Counted from the stretch's first letter, positions 1 to 6,626 are shown. The stretch: 10,069 bases of DNA from Desulfurococcales archaeon (GCA_027028805.1 JALVHX010000155.1:1-10069), one strand, 5' to 3'. The notes: generated by a model from the letters alone, not told the origin. Numbers and translations: made by a program.

Positions 1-373
1 CGCCGAGAAGCCTGCCGTCTCTACCATACAGCCTTACCCTCATGCCGCGGCGCGGCGGCGGGTTCATCTCGTAGGGGAGGCCTACGCGGGGCTTGCCGGG
101 CCGTGTGTCGGCGAGGAATATGGCTGAGCCCGGGCACGCGGCCACGCATAGGCCGCATCCCGTGCATTTCTCCCAGTCGATCCTGGGCAGGCTATAGATC
201 TTCTCCATCGTGATCGCGTTGAAGGGGCATGCTGACACACATATATCGCATGGTATCTCGTCGGGGCACTCCGCCACAGCCACGGGGCCTCTTCGAGGCC
301 TCTCCGGCGGCGGCAGGAGCCCTTTCTCCCGGAGCTCCTCCAGGGTTATGTATCCCCTCTCAAGATAAGACAA
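1..373 (-). CDS. 4Fe-4S ferredoxin-like subunit of an amine/proline dehydrogenase-type complex (C-terminus cut by window edge)
   Basis: The visible 124 residues carry two iron-sulfur motifs: C36-x5-C42-x2-C45-x3-C49-P and C70-x2-C73-x2-C76-x3-C80-P. The second is a textbook [4Fe-4S] motif. The first has an unusual spacing before its second cysteine, but enough cysteines for a second cluster. The likely role is electron transfer from the FAD subunit encoded just upstream to a cytoplasmic or membrane acceptor. I place the start at TTG 373: the frame is closed by a TAG about 30 bases upstream, and a GGGGTGAG ribosome binding site lies 6-7 bases before it. That site overlaps the stop codon of the preceding gene, so the two are translationally linked and almost certainly co-transcribed. 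The frame stays open to base 1, so the C-terminus lies outside. Similar small subunits accompany archaeal dye-linked L-proline dehydrogenase and HCN synthase/sarcosine oxidase-like enzymes. The substrate-oxidising subunit of those complexes is not in this window. Confidence 0.85.
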   Translation of the reverse strand, partial: MSYLERGYITLEELREKGLLPPPERPRRGPVAVAECPDEIPCDICVSACPFNAITMEKIYSLPRIDWEKCTGCGLCVAACPGSAIFLADTRPGKPRVGLPYEMNPPPRRGMRVRLYGRDGRLLG

Positions 374-380
374 CGCGGCC

Positions 381-1877
381 TCACCCCGCCGGGAACTCTA
401 CGTGGGGCGGGTTATTCCTCCTGATCACCTCCATCTCCTCCTCGGAGACAATAGCCATCTTCTTCGCCTCCCTGCTCCTCGCAAGCACCGGGGACGCCCT
501 GTATTCCTCCCATAGATACCTGTTCAGCTCCCTGATCCGCTCAAGGGCGCCCCTGTCCCCCCTCAGCCTATAAGCGGCCGCGGCCCCCGCTATCCATCCC
601 TCTATGATCGCTGATGTAGCCTCCTCTATACCCCCCGCGTCGCCGGCCACGTAGAGGCCTGGGACACTTGTCTCAAGCATCTCTGTGCGGAGCGGCACAA
701 AGCCCCCGGAGCCGGGTATGTATCTCATAGCCGCCCCGGCCTGCGCGAAGAGCCTTGCATCGGGCTTGAGGCCGACCGCGAGCAGGAGCAGGTCTGCGTC
801 GAAAACCTTCTCGGAGCCGGGCACCATGCGGCCCTCCTCATCAACCATTGTGGCTACAACCTTCTCCAAAACGCCGCCACGGCCCCTAGCCTCTTTCACA
901 GTGTGACGCGTGAGTATCGGGACACCCATCCTCGTCAGCTTCGCGGCGTGAACGAACCATCCCCCGATCCGCGGCATTATCTCTAGGAGCGCCGCCACCC
1001 TCACCCCCGCCTGGAGCAACTGGTAGGCGACTATCAGGCCCACGTTGCCTGAGCCCACTATGACAGCTGTGTCCCCGGGCCTTATACCGTACTCGTTCAT
1101 AAACGTCTGCGCGGCGCCGGCCCCCATTACGCCGACCATGGTGTTGCCGGGGAAGAGGAGCGGCTTCTCCTCGGCACCGGTGGATGCGACCACGGCGCGC
1201 GGATAAACCTTTACGAGCCTATTATTAGCCCTATCATATACGCCGACGACGCCGCCCCTGTAGAGCCCGAACACGGTTGCCTGCCTCATAACCCTGACAC
1301 CGGCCTCCGCGACCTCCTTCTCCATCCTCTCCGCGACCTGGAAGCCGCGGAGGCCGCCGAAGAACCTGCGTGAGCCGAAGAACTTGTGTGTCTGCTTGAT
1401 CATCTGGCCCCCGAGCCTATGGTGCTCGTCTACGAGGAGCACGGAGAGGCCTCGCCCAGCCGCCTCCTCCGCCGCCGCGAGGCCCGCCGGGCCTCCACCT
1501 ATGACGAGCAGGTCAACGTGTATCTCGACGGGCTCGCCCGGCGGCTTAGCGGGCTTTGTCAGGGAGGGCGGCCGCGGCGGGTTGACCTGTCTACGCACAG
1601 TGATCCCGGGGCGGACAGGCTCTATACAGCTCCTCACATTAGGCACGCCGTCTACCTCGACAAGGCAGGAGGCGCATTTACCGATCATACAGTAGGGGCC
1701 GCGGGGCTCCCCGTAGACACGGCTGTAGCCGATAACCTTTATGCCGGCCGCCCAGAGGGCGGCGGCTATGGTCTCACCAATATATGCCTCGACCACCTGG
1801 TCCTCGAACCGGAAGGTTACCCGGGGGCCGCGGCGGAAGCTGAGAACAGGGTGGCTCCATATCCTCTTATCCAACAC
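381..1877 (-). CDS. Fused [2Fe-2S] and FAD/NAD(P) oxidoreductase, HcnAB / sarcosine oxidase alpha / proline dehydrogenase alpha type
   Basis: This 498-residue protein has two parts. Residues 1 to about 100 form a plant-type [2Fe-2S] ferredoxin domain with all four ligands: C63-x4-C68-x2-C71-x12-C84. Residues from about 118 form a pyridine nucleotide-disulfide oxidoreductase fold. It has an FAD-binding GGGPAG at 127-132, a second dinucleotide-binding GSGNVG at 275-280, and the C-terminal FAD motif GLYVAGDA at 407-414. The segment GVMGAGAAQTFMN (249-261) is typical of HcnB and SoxA rather than of thioredoxin reductases, and no CxxC redox pair is present. Family members oxidise amino acids or amines (glycine, sarcosine, proline, opines) as hetero-oligomers; the substrate here cannot be read from sequence. 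GTG 1877 is the first possible start, because an in-frame TGA lies directly upstream inside the ribosome binding site GGTGA (1881-1885). The ferredoxin-like gene follows 7 bases after the stop, forming an operon. Confidence 0.85.
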   Translation of the reverse strand: MLDKRIWSHPVLSFRRGPRVTFRFEDQVVEAYIGETIAAALWAAGIKVIGYSRVYGEPRGPYCMIGKCASCLVEVDGVPNVRSCIEPVRPGITVRRQVNPPRPPSLTKPAKPPGEPVEIHVDLLVIGGGPAGLAAAEEAAGRGLSVLLVDEHHRLGGQMIKQTHKFFGSRRFFGGLRGFQVAERMEKEVAEAGVRVMRQATVFGLYRGGVVGVYDRANNRLVKVYPRAVVASTGAEEKPLLFPGNTMVGVMGAGAAQTFMNEYGIRPGDTAVIVGSGNVGLIVAYQLLQAGVRVAALLEIMPRIGGWFVHAAKLTRMGVPILTRHTVKEARGRGGVLEKVVATMVDEEGRMVPGSEKVFDADLLLLAVGLKPDARLFAQAGAAMRYIPGSGGFVPLRTEMLETSVPGLYVAGDAGGIEEATSAIIEGWIAGAAAAYRLRGDRGALERIRELNRYLWEEYRASPVLARSREAKKMAIVSEEEMEVIRRNNPPHVEFPAG

Positions 1878-1930
1878 GGGTCACCTGCCATGGGGCGGCA
1901 CTGGAGGAGCCATGTGCTCGGGCGGCGCTG

Positions 1931-1968
1931 TATAATGGGTTCCGTGGACACGTATATAGGCTATATAT
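1931..1968 (-). promoter_or_regulatory. Probable promoter of the redox operon, with duplicated inverted TATA elements
   Basis: Reading on the minus strand, three TATA-like stretches lie upstream of the GTG start at 1877: CATATATAG and CTATATAC, which together form an exact dyad (TATATAG, central base, CTATATA at 1953-1967), and CATTATAC at about 1930-1937. The last one would give a leader of roughly 30 bases; the dyad pair would give longer leaders. Which element is used cannot be decided from sequence. Confidence 0.45.
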
Positions 1969-1988
1969 GGATAAGGATGCGTGCTGGT

Positions 1989-1994
1989 AAAAAA
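1989..1994 (-). terminator. Possible T-rich terminator of the surface-protein gene
   Basis: The minus strand carries six consecutive T about 62 bases after the stop codon of the upstream surface-protein gene, and just before the promoter of the redox operon. Archaeal RNA polymerase often stops at such T runs. No clear stem-loop accompanies it, so this is a tentative call. Confidence 0.3.
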
Positions 1995-2055
1995 CATAGT
2001 GGGCGGAACCCTTAGCCCCCGGATCCCCTTTTTCCCTCAACGAGGCTTCTCAGGC

Positions 2056-3171
2056 CTATCTTGTTTTCCTAAGGAGCAGTATGAGTAGCGCAGCCAACAG
2101 GAGCGCGATTGATATGAATATTATTGTGTACACGTAGTGGCTGGGCGGCGCGGCTGTCCCAGCTACATCCTCGTCTATCTCCCTGGAGGGGGGTGTCCCC
2201 GCGTCTATTCTGAGAGAGCTCTGCGGGGCCACCACATAGTCGGCCCTGTTGCCAGTCTTATCCCCGGCCTGTAGCGACGCGGTCTTCTCTATTATGGATA
2301 CATAGCCGTATCCCGTCCCGGTGTTGTTGACTACGAGGTAGCGGGAGCCCGGCGTTCCCCTGATATGTATCCTTGCATCGGGCTCCCCGCCCACAACGAT
2401 ATAGTAGGGGCCGGCATCGATCACCTTGGAGGGCGCCGTTGAGGGCAGGTTCGACTCCTCTATGTCGAATACCATGGTGTACTTCATCGATACATAGAGC
2501 TTGTCCTCGTCAACGCCCTGCCCCGTAGCATTGATCAGCCACTGTATGAGCGAGGGCAGGGGCATCTTCATCGACGCCGTCACGTTGATGTAGACGGGTA
2601 TATGGAGGCCTCTGTGGAGATACAGTATACCCGTCTCGTTGAACGAGAACTCTATGGGTATCGTGTAGTTTCCTAGAGAATAGATGCTGGTGTTGGTATA
2701 TGAGATGTTTATCCTGTAGACGTGGACCGGGTACCCTTTATACTCGTCGTCGCCTATATACGTGTATGCGGGCTCCATCCTCTCACCGGTGGCGTTGACT
2801 GTTCCGGGAGAAGACCGGCCTAGCAGCAGCTGATCCGGGGCCGGGATCGCTGAGCCTGCCCGGAAGCTCATACTGCTACAGCCCTCGCCTCCAAGGCTCG
2901 TGGTCAACGAGGCGTTGCCGCTACTAGTATAGTTCAGCACACATACGCCTAGCGTAACATTGTCTCCCGAGAAGTTCATGTAGAGCCTTATCGTCGCCTC
3001 AGCCGCCACGCTCTCCCCGCCCATGAAGCCGCCAAGCTCCACGCTCATATTCATCCTGTACTCCGCCCAGTAGCTTCTCTCCATACTCTGCGAAAGCACG
3101 GGGGCCGGGGCGGCCGCGGCGAGCAACGTGATCAAGGCCAGCGCCGCATAGACATGTCTCCCGACAAACAT
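2056..3171 (-). CDS. Secreted, N-glycosylated, C-terminally membrane-anchored surface protein of unknown function
   Basis: I do not recognise the family. The 371-residue protein begins with a signal peptide (charged start, hydrophobic residues about 8-24, probable cleavage near 28-29). It ends with one membrane helix at about 346-367 followed by RKTR, so nearly all of it should lie outside the cell, anchored by its C-terminus. The ectodomain is Ser/Thr/Tyr/Gly-rich and beta-like. It has 13 N-x-S/T sequons (N41, 66, 71, 80, 86, 126, 155, 160, 168, 178, 196, 214, 282) and two cysteines, C77 and C98, that could form a disulfide. An S-layer-associated, adhesin-like or substrate-binding role is possible, but nothing visible decides it. 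The ATG start at 3171 has the good ribosome binding site GGAGGGATC a few bases upstream. It has its own TATA elements and appears to be transcribed alone. Confidence 0.8.
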   Translation of the reverse strand: MFVGRHVYAALALITLLAAAAPAPVLSQSMERSYWAEYRMNMSVELGGFMGGESVAAEATIRLYMNFSGDNVTLGVCVLNYTSSGNASLTTSLGGEGCSSMSFRAGSAIPAPDQLLLGRSSPGTVNATGERMEPAYTYIGDDEYKGYPVHVYRINISYTNTSIYSLGNYTIPIEFSFNETGILYLHRGLHIPVYINVTASMKMPLPSLIQWLINATGQGVDEDKLYVSMKYTMVFDIEESNLPSTAPSKVIDAGPYYIVVGGEPDARIHIRGTPGSRYLVVNNTGTGYGYVSIIEKTASLQAGDKTGNRADYVVAPQSSLRIDAGTPPSREIDEDVAGTAAPPSHYVYTIIFISIALLLAALLILLLRKTR

Positions 3172-3242
3172 ATCCCTGATCCCTCCAGCTCCCGGTACGC
3201 GCAGGCTTCCACCACCTGATTCCCGGGAGCCCAGTATTTTCT

Positions 3243-3263
3243 CGTATAAACGTTTTTTATAAA
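3243..3263 (-). promoter_or_regulatory. TATA elements upstream of the surface-protein gene
   Basis: On the minus strand TTTATAAAA (3254-3263) and GTTTATACG (3243-3251) lie in the short gap between the PIN-domain gene and the surface-protein gene. Either fits the crenarchaeal TATA consensus and would give an untranslated leader of about 50-60 bases before the ATG at 3171. Confidence 0.5.
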
Positions 3264-3276
3264 GAATATGGTTCGC

Positions 3277-3942
3277 CTACCTGGACCGCGCCCTGAGGAG
3301 AAGCGTGAGCTGGGTCACAAACCTAGGCGGATCAATGTATCTGACCCCGAGGTCGCTGCACAGCCTCATTATACCCTCATCGTTTGTCACGAGCACCGCT
3401 CCCAGCTCCCTGGCCAGCATAACGGAGTCGAAGTCAACCCTTGTATCGATCACGCCCTTCCTGGTAGCCTCCCTGTATTTCTCGCGGAGATCATGGATCG
3501 TCTTGGCCACATGGCTTCTAAGAGCCTCACGCGACAATCCCGTGGCCCCTGTCTCATAGCCCCCGTGCGCCGCCCTCCTAACCATCTCCTCGGCCACGCG
3601 CAGGCCCTTGTGAAGCCTCCGCTGCACCTCCTCTATCCATCTCCCCATCACGTGGGCGGGTATCCTGGCCCCGTGGAGATCGGGGGCCTTTATATTGATT
3701 ATGCTTAGAAGCATCTCTATGTTATCCCTGTCAACCCCGTTCCTCTCCAGGAACCCCCTCAGCTCCCCCGCGGTGCTGGGCGCCATATAGAACTGCATAT
3801 CCAGCACAACCCGGGCCTTTATCAGCAACACCGCAAGCTGGTAGACCACATCGTTGAGGCTGGAGGCGTTGAAGAACCCCCTGAGCCTTGGATCAGTGAC
3901 GGCGCTGGTGTCTAGCACATAGATCGTCATCGCCCACGCCAT
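3277..3942 (-). CDS. PIN-domain ribonuclease, RNA ligase partner protein family
   Basis: The 221-residue protein has the four acidic positions of PIN-domain nucleases: D11 in YVLDTSA, E60 in PSTAGEL, D170/D172 in RVDFDSVMLA, and D188 in VTNDEG. These should bind two divalent metal ions for endonucleolytic RNA cleavage. The opening pattern (YVLDTSAVTDPRLR), the length, and a helical insert between the second and third acids match the family named 'RNA ligase partner protein'. As I recall, that family occurs almost only in genomes that have the Pab1020-type RNA ligase, and such a ligase is encoded divergently next door. It is longer than the roughly 130-residue VapC toxins, and no VapB antitoxin gene is adjacent, so an ordinary toxin-antitoxin role is unlikely. 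Two in-frame ATGs are possible, at 3942 and 3930. The second puts the catalytic strand right at the N-terminus. RNA cleavage and its target are inferred from the family. Confidence 0.85.
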   Translation of the reverse strand: MAWAMTIYVLDTSAVTDPRLRGFFNASSLNDVVYQLAVLLIKARVVLDMQFYMAPSTAGELRGFLERNGVDRDNIEMLLSIINIKAPDLHGARIPAHVMGRWIEEVQRRLHKGLRVAEEMVRRAAHGGYETGATGLSREALRSHVAKTIHDLREKYREATRKGVIDTRVDFDSVMLARELGAVLVTNDEGIMRLCSDLGVRYIDPPRFVTQLTLLLRARSR

Positions 3943-3987
3943 GCCCCGCCGCTAATACTTTTCTCGGCCCAACATGCCGAGGATACA

Positions 3988-3995
3988 GTATAAAC
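3988..3995 (-). promoter_or_regulatory. TATA element of the PIN-domain gene
   Basis: On the minus strand GTTTATAC lies about 35-50 bases upstream of the two candidate ATGs of the PIN gene, giving a short leader. Read on the plus strand, the same site (GTATAAAC) could also serve the RNA ligase, but would imply a leader of over 100 bases. Confidence 0.45.
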
Positions 3996-4018
3996 AATTA
4001 GAGCATGCAAGCATAATA

Positions 4019-4130
4019 GTGCTGTGGAGCACCCCGGGCCCCGTCTCCACGGGCCTTTACGGCTGGAAGCGTGTGCACGGTTACCATTATTAGCCGGGGC
4101 GCGGCATGGTCTAGGATCATGTCTCCATGC
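4019..4130 (+). other. Hairpin-rich region between the PIN nuclease and RNA ligase genes
   Basis: Several inverted repeats stand close together. GTGCT/AGCAC (4019-4023 with 4028-4032) encloses the tetraloop GTGG. A longer GC stem at 4036-4057 has loop CTCC and one bulged base. CGGTTA/TAGCCG (4078-4083 with 4091-4096) closes a 7-base loop. GCATGG/CCATGC (4104-4109 with 4125-4130) holds the start codon of the ligase gene in its 3' arm. The region could be a structured leader of the ligase mRNA, a separate small RNA, or coincidence in GC-rich DNA. I found no convincing box C/D motifs and no tRNA-like cloverleaf. Confidence 0.35.
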
Positions 4131-5281
4131 GGGGTGAATGTGTCTTGGGCGACGCCGCGGAGATCGTTGCAGGGGTCCTGGGCATAGATGTGGGCGAGGC
4201 CGCGCGCCTCATGAGGAGAAGGCTGCGCGCCATGAGCTACCGGGGGCTACGCTACATTGTTTTCCGCGGAGAGACGCATGGGTTCAGGGAGGGAACCGTC
4301 ATCCTTGCCGGCAGGGAGCCCGTTGTCGTCCACGGCTACCCTGCTATAAGGAGGCTCGTGCTCCTATCCTATACTGCCCGACACATGGTTGACAGGATCG
4401 TTGTCGAGGAGAAGATGAACGGCTACAACACCAGGGTCGTGTACTATGAGGGAGAAGTCTACGCTATCACGCGGGGAGGCTACATATGCCCGTACACGAC
4501 CGCCAGGATAAGGAGGATGTATGGCGACAAGCTGAGGAGGCTCGGGGAGGAGAACCCGGGCGTCGTGTTAGCTGGAGAGGTCGTGGGGCTCGAGAACCCC
4601 TATGTACCAGTATATTACCCGGAGGCCCCCGGCTTCGACTACTTCGTGTTCGACGCGTTCAGGGGGGACAAGCCCCTCCCCCTCCGCGAGAGAGACAGGC
4701 TTGTCTCAGAGTACGGCCTGAGGAGGGTCAGGATCCTGGGCGTGATCGATAAGTGGGATAACGAGTCTCTCAGACGCTTCATAGAGCTGATAGAGGCCGA
4801 GGGCAGAGAGGGCATAGTCATAAAGGATCCCGAGTACAGGGTCCCGCCCCTCAAGTACACCACGGTATCCACCAACATAGGCGACATAGAGGAGGGGATG
4901 AGGTATCCCTTCGATGAGGGGAAAGGATACCTTTTCCCACGCATAGTGAGGCTCCTGGCCCAGGGCTACGAGGAGGACTGGAGGGGCGAGAAGCTGGAGG
5001 AGATCGCCAAGAGGCTCGGCATGGCCATACTCCGCCCAGCCCTCGAGACGCTGAGGAAGAGGGCTGAGGGCGGCCTGGTGGCCGCGGAGTACAGGCTGGT
5101 GTTCCCGGACGAACAGGTTCTCGGCGAGTTCCTAGAGTACATGAGGAGCCTGGGCGTGGACATAGTTGCCTCGATAATAGGGTCGACGGAAGAAGGACTG
5201 GCCGCCAGGATCATGAAGATCAAGGAGACTCATGACGAGTACACGCGCCTCCTAAAGACCGGTATAAGCCCCCTAGACTAG
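4127..5281 (+). CDS. ATP-dependent RNA ligase, Rnl3 / Pab1020 family
   Basis: This 384-residue protein has the nucleotidyltransferase signature of RNA ligases. Motif I is EEKMNGYN, with the adenylated lysine at K96. The following RGG is at 116-118. The LAGEVVG segment has E151, and DYFVFDAF (171-178) is the motif III region. Motif IV is EGIVIKDP (228-235), and motif V is PLKY with K243. The C-terminal ~130 residues match the helical extension and dimerisation region known from Pyrococcus abyssi and Methanothermobacter enzymes, which are also about 380 residues long. The family joins 5'-phosphate to 3'-hydroxyl RNA ends through enzyme-AMP and RNA-adenylate intermediates, and can circularise RNA in vitro; its natural substrate is unsettled. 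ATG 4127 gives the family length, although the ribosome binding site is weak (AGGATC, about 10 bases upstream). The partner PIN-domain gene is divergent, 184 bases away. All catalytic motifs are intact. Confidence 0.93.
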   Translation: MRGECVLGDAAEIVAGVLGIDVGEAARLMRRRLRAMSYRGLRYIVFRGETHGFREGTVILAGREPVVVHGYPAIRRLVLLSYTARHMVDRIVVEEKMNGYNTRVVYYEGEVYAITRGGYICPYTTARIRRMYGDKLRRLGEENPGVVLAGEVVGLENPYVPVYYPEAPGFDYFVFDAFRGDKPLPLRERDRLVSEYGLRRVRILGVIDKWDNESLRRFIELIEAEGREGIVIKDPEYRVPPLKYTTVSTNIGDIEEGMRYPFDEGKGYLFPRIVRLLAQGYEEDWRGEKLEEIAKRLGMAILRPALETLRKRAEGGLVAAEYRLVFPDEQVLGEFLEYMRSLGVDIVASIIGSTEEGLAARIMKIKETHDEYTRLLKTGISPLD

Positions 5282-5306
5282 GGATGCCGCGGCGTAACGC
5301 GTCTAA

Positions 5307-5343
5307 CTATATAAGCATAGAGAGAGATGATATACATGTGGTG
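5307..5343 (+). promoter_or_regulatory. Promoter and ribosome binding site of the small membrane-protein gene
   Basis: A strong TATA element, CTATATAAG (5307-5315), lies about 40 bases before the TTG start at 5352, so transcription should begin near 5337 with a leader of about 15 bases. GGTG at 5340-5343 is the ribosome binding site and supports the TTG start. The gene therefore has its own promoter downstream of the RNA ligase gene. Confidence 0.6.
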
Positions 5344-5351
5344 CAGGCCTC

Positions 5352-5828
5352 TTGTCGGAGCAGGAGAGCGCGGGGGAGGCCGGCGAGGAGTACGGGGCCG
5401 CCAGCCCTCTCCCATTAATAGTCGTGTTCGGGATAGGGATTGGATTAATAGTTTTCCTGCTCCTCTTCCTCTACGTGCTCCCCTCGCAGCCCGTGCACCG
5501 GCTCGACGTATCGGTTGAGAACGCGTCCATAAACATAGTGCGCGTAGGCAACAACACGTATACAGTCTACATAGAGTTCGCTTTGACAAACCATATGAGT
5601 ACGCGGAGCATTATGTTGAACAGGATCATAATCGACGACAAGGACTATATGATGCCATCCAACACCATAGGGCCCGGGGAGACCCGTGTCTTCAATATGA
5701 CACTATACAGGGAGACGAGCAGGCCGCCCCGGTGGAGCGGTGAGAAAAAAGTCGTCTTCGAATACATATACCTGGACAACGGCGAGATCCATAGAGCAGA
5801 GTATAACGTGAGGGTTGTGAGGCGCTAG
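5352..5828 (+). CDS. Small single-pass membrane protein with an extracytoplasmic beta-rich domain, function unknown
   Basis: The 158-residue protein has a short acidic N-terminus (residues 1-18), one long membrane helix at about 19-45, and a C-terminal domain of about 110 residues. That domain has alternating hydrophobic strands and three N-x-S/T sequons (N57, N68, N115). With no charged residues ahead of the helix other than acids, and an Arg-containing segment after it, topology is not certain; the sequons favour an outside C-terminal domain. The strand pattern resembles small Ig-like sandwiches common in archaeal surface and pilin-associated proteins, but I cannot assign a family. No in-frame ATG precedes the helix; TTG 5352 is chosen because of the GGTG and the TATA element spaced correctly before it. 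The stop codon overlaps that of the convergent deoC gene. Confidence 0.75.
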   Translation: MSEQESAGEAGEEYGAASPLPLIVVFGIGIGLIVFLLLFLYVLPSQPVHRLDVSVENASINIVRVGNNTYTVYIEFALTNHMSTRSIMLNRIIIDDKDYMMPSNTIGPGETRVFNMTLYRETSRPPRWSGEKKVVFEYIYLDNGEIHRAEYNVRVVRR

Positions 5829-6583
5829 AGCAGCTTCTCGCGGAGCGCTATATACTCCTCCATTATCCTGTCCCCCGTACTCGTACCTATCCTGGCCGCC
5901 CCGGCCGCCACCAGCGCCGCCGCGTCAAGGGCATGCCTTATACCGCCCGCCGCCTTCACCTTGACGCGGCCCCCCGAGGCCTCTGCGAGAAGCGCCACAT
6001 CGTGCACCGTAGCCCCTCCGGCAAGGAACCCTGTGCTCGTCTTCACGAAGTCCGCGCCGGACTCCGCTACAAGCCGCGTAGCCTCAGCCTTCTCCTCGTC
6101 GCTTAGCAGGCCCGTCTCTATGATCACCTTAACCGCCCTCACGCCCCTACGCCTCGCCTCCTCTACAACAGCCCTCATATCCTCGAGAACCGCGCCGCGG
6201 CGACCGCTCTTGAACAAGCTTATATTCATAACCATGTCGACCTCCACAGCCCCCTTCTCAGCCGCAAGCCTGGTCTCGAGAACCTTTGCCTCGGTGAAGC
6301 TGGAGCCCAGGGGGAACCCGATCACGGTGCAGAGGGGCACCGTGTTCCCCGCGATCTCGCGTACGGCGTCGAGCAGGCTCTGCGACACCATGAGGCATGC
6401 GAAGCCGTAGCGCCGTGTGTCCTCAACGTATTTCTCGAGAAGCCGTGTATCCGCGGCGGGCTTGAGGAGAGTATGATCTATGAGCTTCGCGAAGCTCCCC
6501 GGATCCATTTTCTCCAAGAAAACCCTGATCCAGTCACCGCCTAGGGCCGTGGACGACACAGCCACACCACCTCTGGTAGACAT
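5825..6583 (-). CDS. deoC: Deoxyribose-phosphate aldolase
   Basis: Class I aldolase that reversibly converts 2-deoxyribose 5-phosphate to glyceraldehyde 3-phosphate and acetaldehyde, linking deoxynucleoside breakdown to central carbon metabolism in the cytoplasm. In the 252-residue form the expected residues are all present. They include the N-terminal IDHTLLKP (35-42), GFPLG at 89-93, D116 in EVDMVMN, K152 in VKVIIETG, the Schiff-base lysine K181 in VKTSTGF, K210 in VKAAGGIR, and the phosphate-binding GTSTGDRI (233-240). I use ATG 6583 rather than a longer in-frame start at 6676: the longer form would overlap the end of the neighbouring glycosyltransferase gene, and a TATA element lies about 38 bases before 6583. 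No ribosome binding site is seen, so a short-leader or leaderless mRNA is likely. ATG at 6508 is a less likely alternative. Catalytically it appears intact. Confidence 0.93.
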   Translation of the reverse strand: MSTRGGVAVSSTALGGDWIRVFLEKMDPGSFAKLIDHTLLKPAADTRLLEKYVEDTRRYGFACLMVSQSLLDAVREIAGNTVPLCTVIGFPLGSSFTEAKVLETRLAAEKGAVEVDMVMNISLFKSGRRGAVLEDMRAVVEEARRRGVRAVKVIIETGLLSDEEKAEATRLVAESGADFVKTSTGFLAGGATVHDVALLAEASGGRVKVKAAGGIRHALDAAALVAAGAARIGTSTGDRIMEEYIALREKLL

Positions 6584-6615
6584 ATTATTATTGAATACTC
6601 TATGCCCGTCGCCTA

Positions 6616-6626
6616 CAATAAATATG
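6616..6626 (-). promoter_or_regulatory. TATA element of deoC
   Basis: On the minus strand CATATTTATTG lies about 38 bases upstream of the deoC ATG at 6583. The bases between it and the ATG are AT-rich and lack a Shine-Dalgarno sequence, as expected for a crenarchaeal first gene with a very short leader. Confidence 0.5.

Noticed and set aside
1386..2015. Plus-strand frame of 209 codons opposite the redox oxidoreductase
   Set aside because: It lies almost fully antisense to a gene with clear FAD and [2Fe-2S] motifs, and its translation has no domain signature. Long antisense frames are expected in GC-rich coding DNA.
3277..3942. VapBC toxin-antitoxin module
   Set aside because: The PIN protein is far longer than VapC and has no small antitoxin gene beside it. 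Its sequence and neighbour match the RNA ligase partner family instead.
3943..4126. tRNA or box C/D RNA in the PIN-ligase gap
   Set aside because: No cloverleaf, no GTTCRA-type T-loop, and no C (RTGATGA) and D (CTGA) box pair at suitable spacing could be found.
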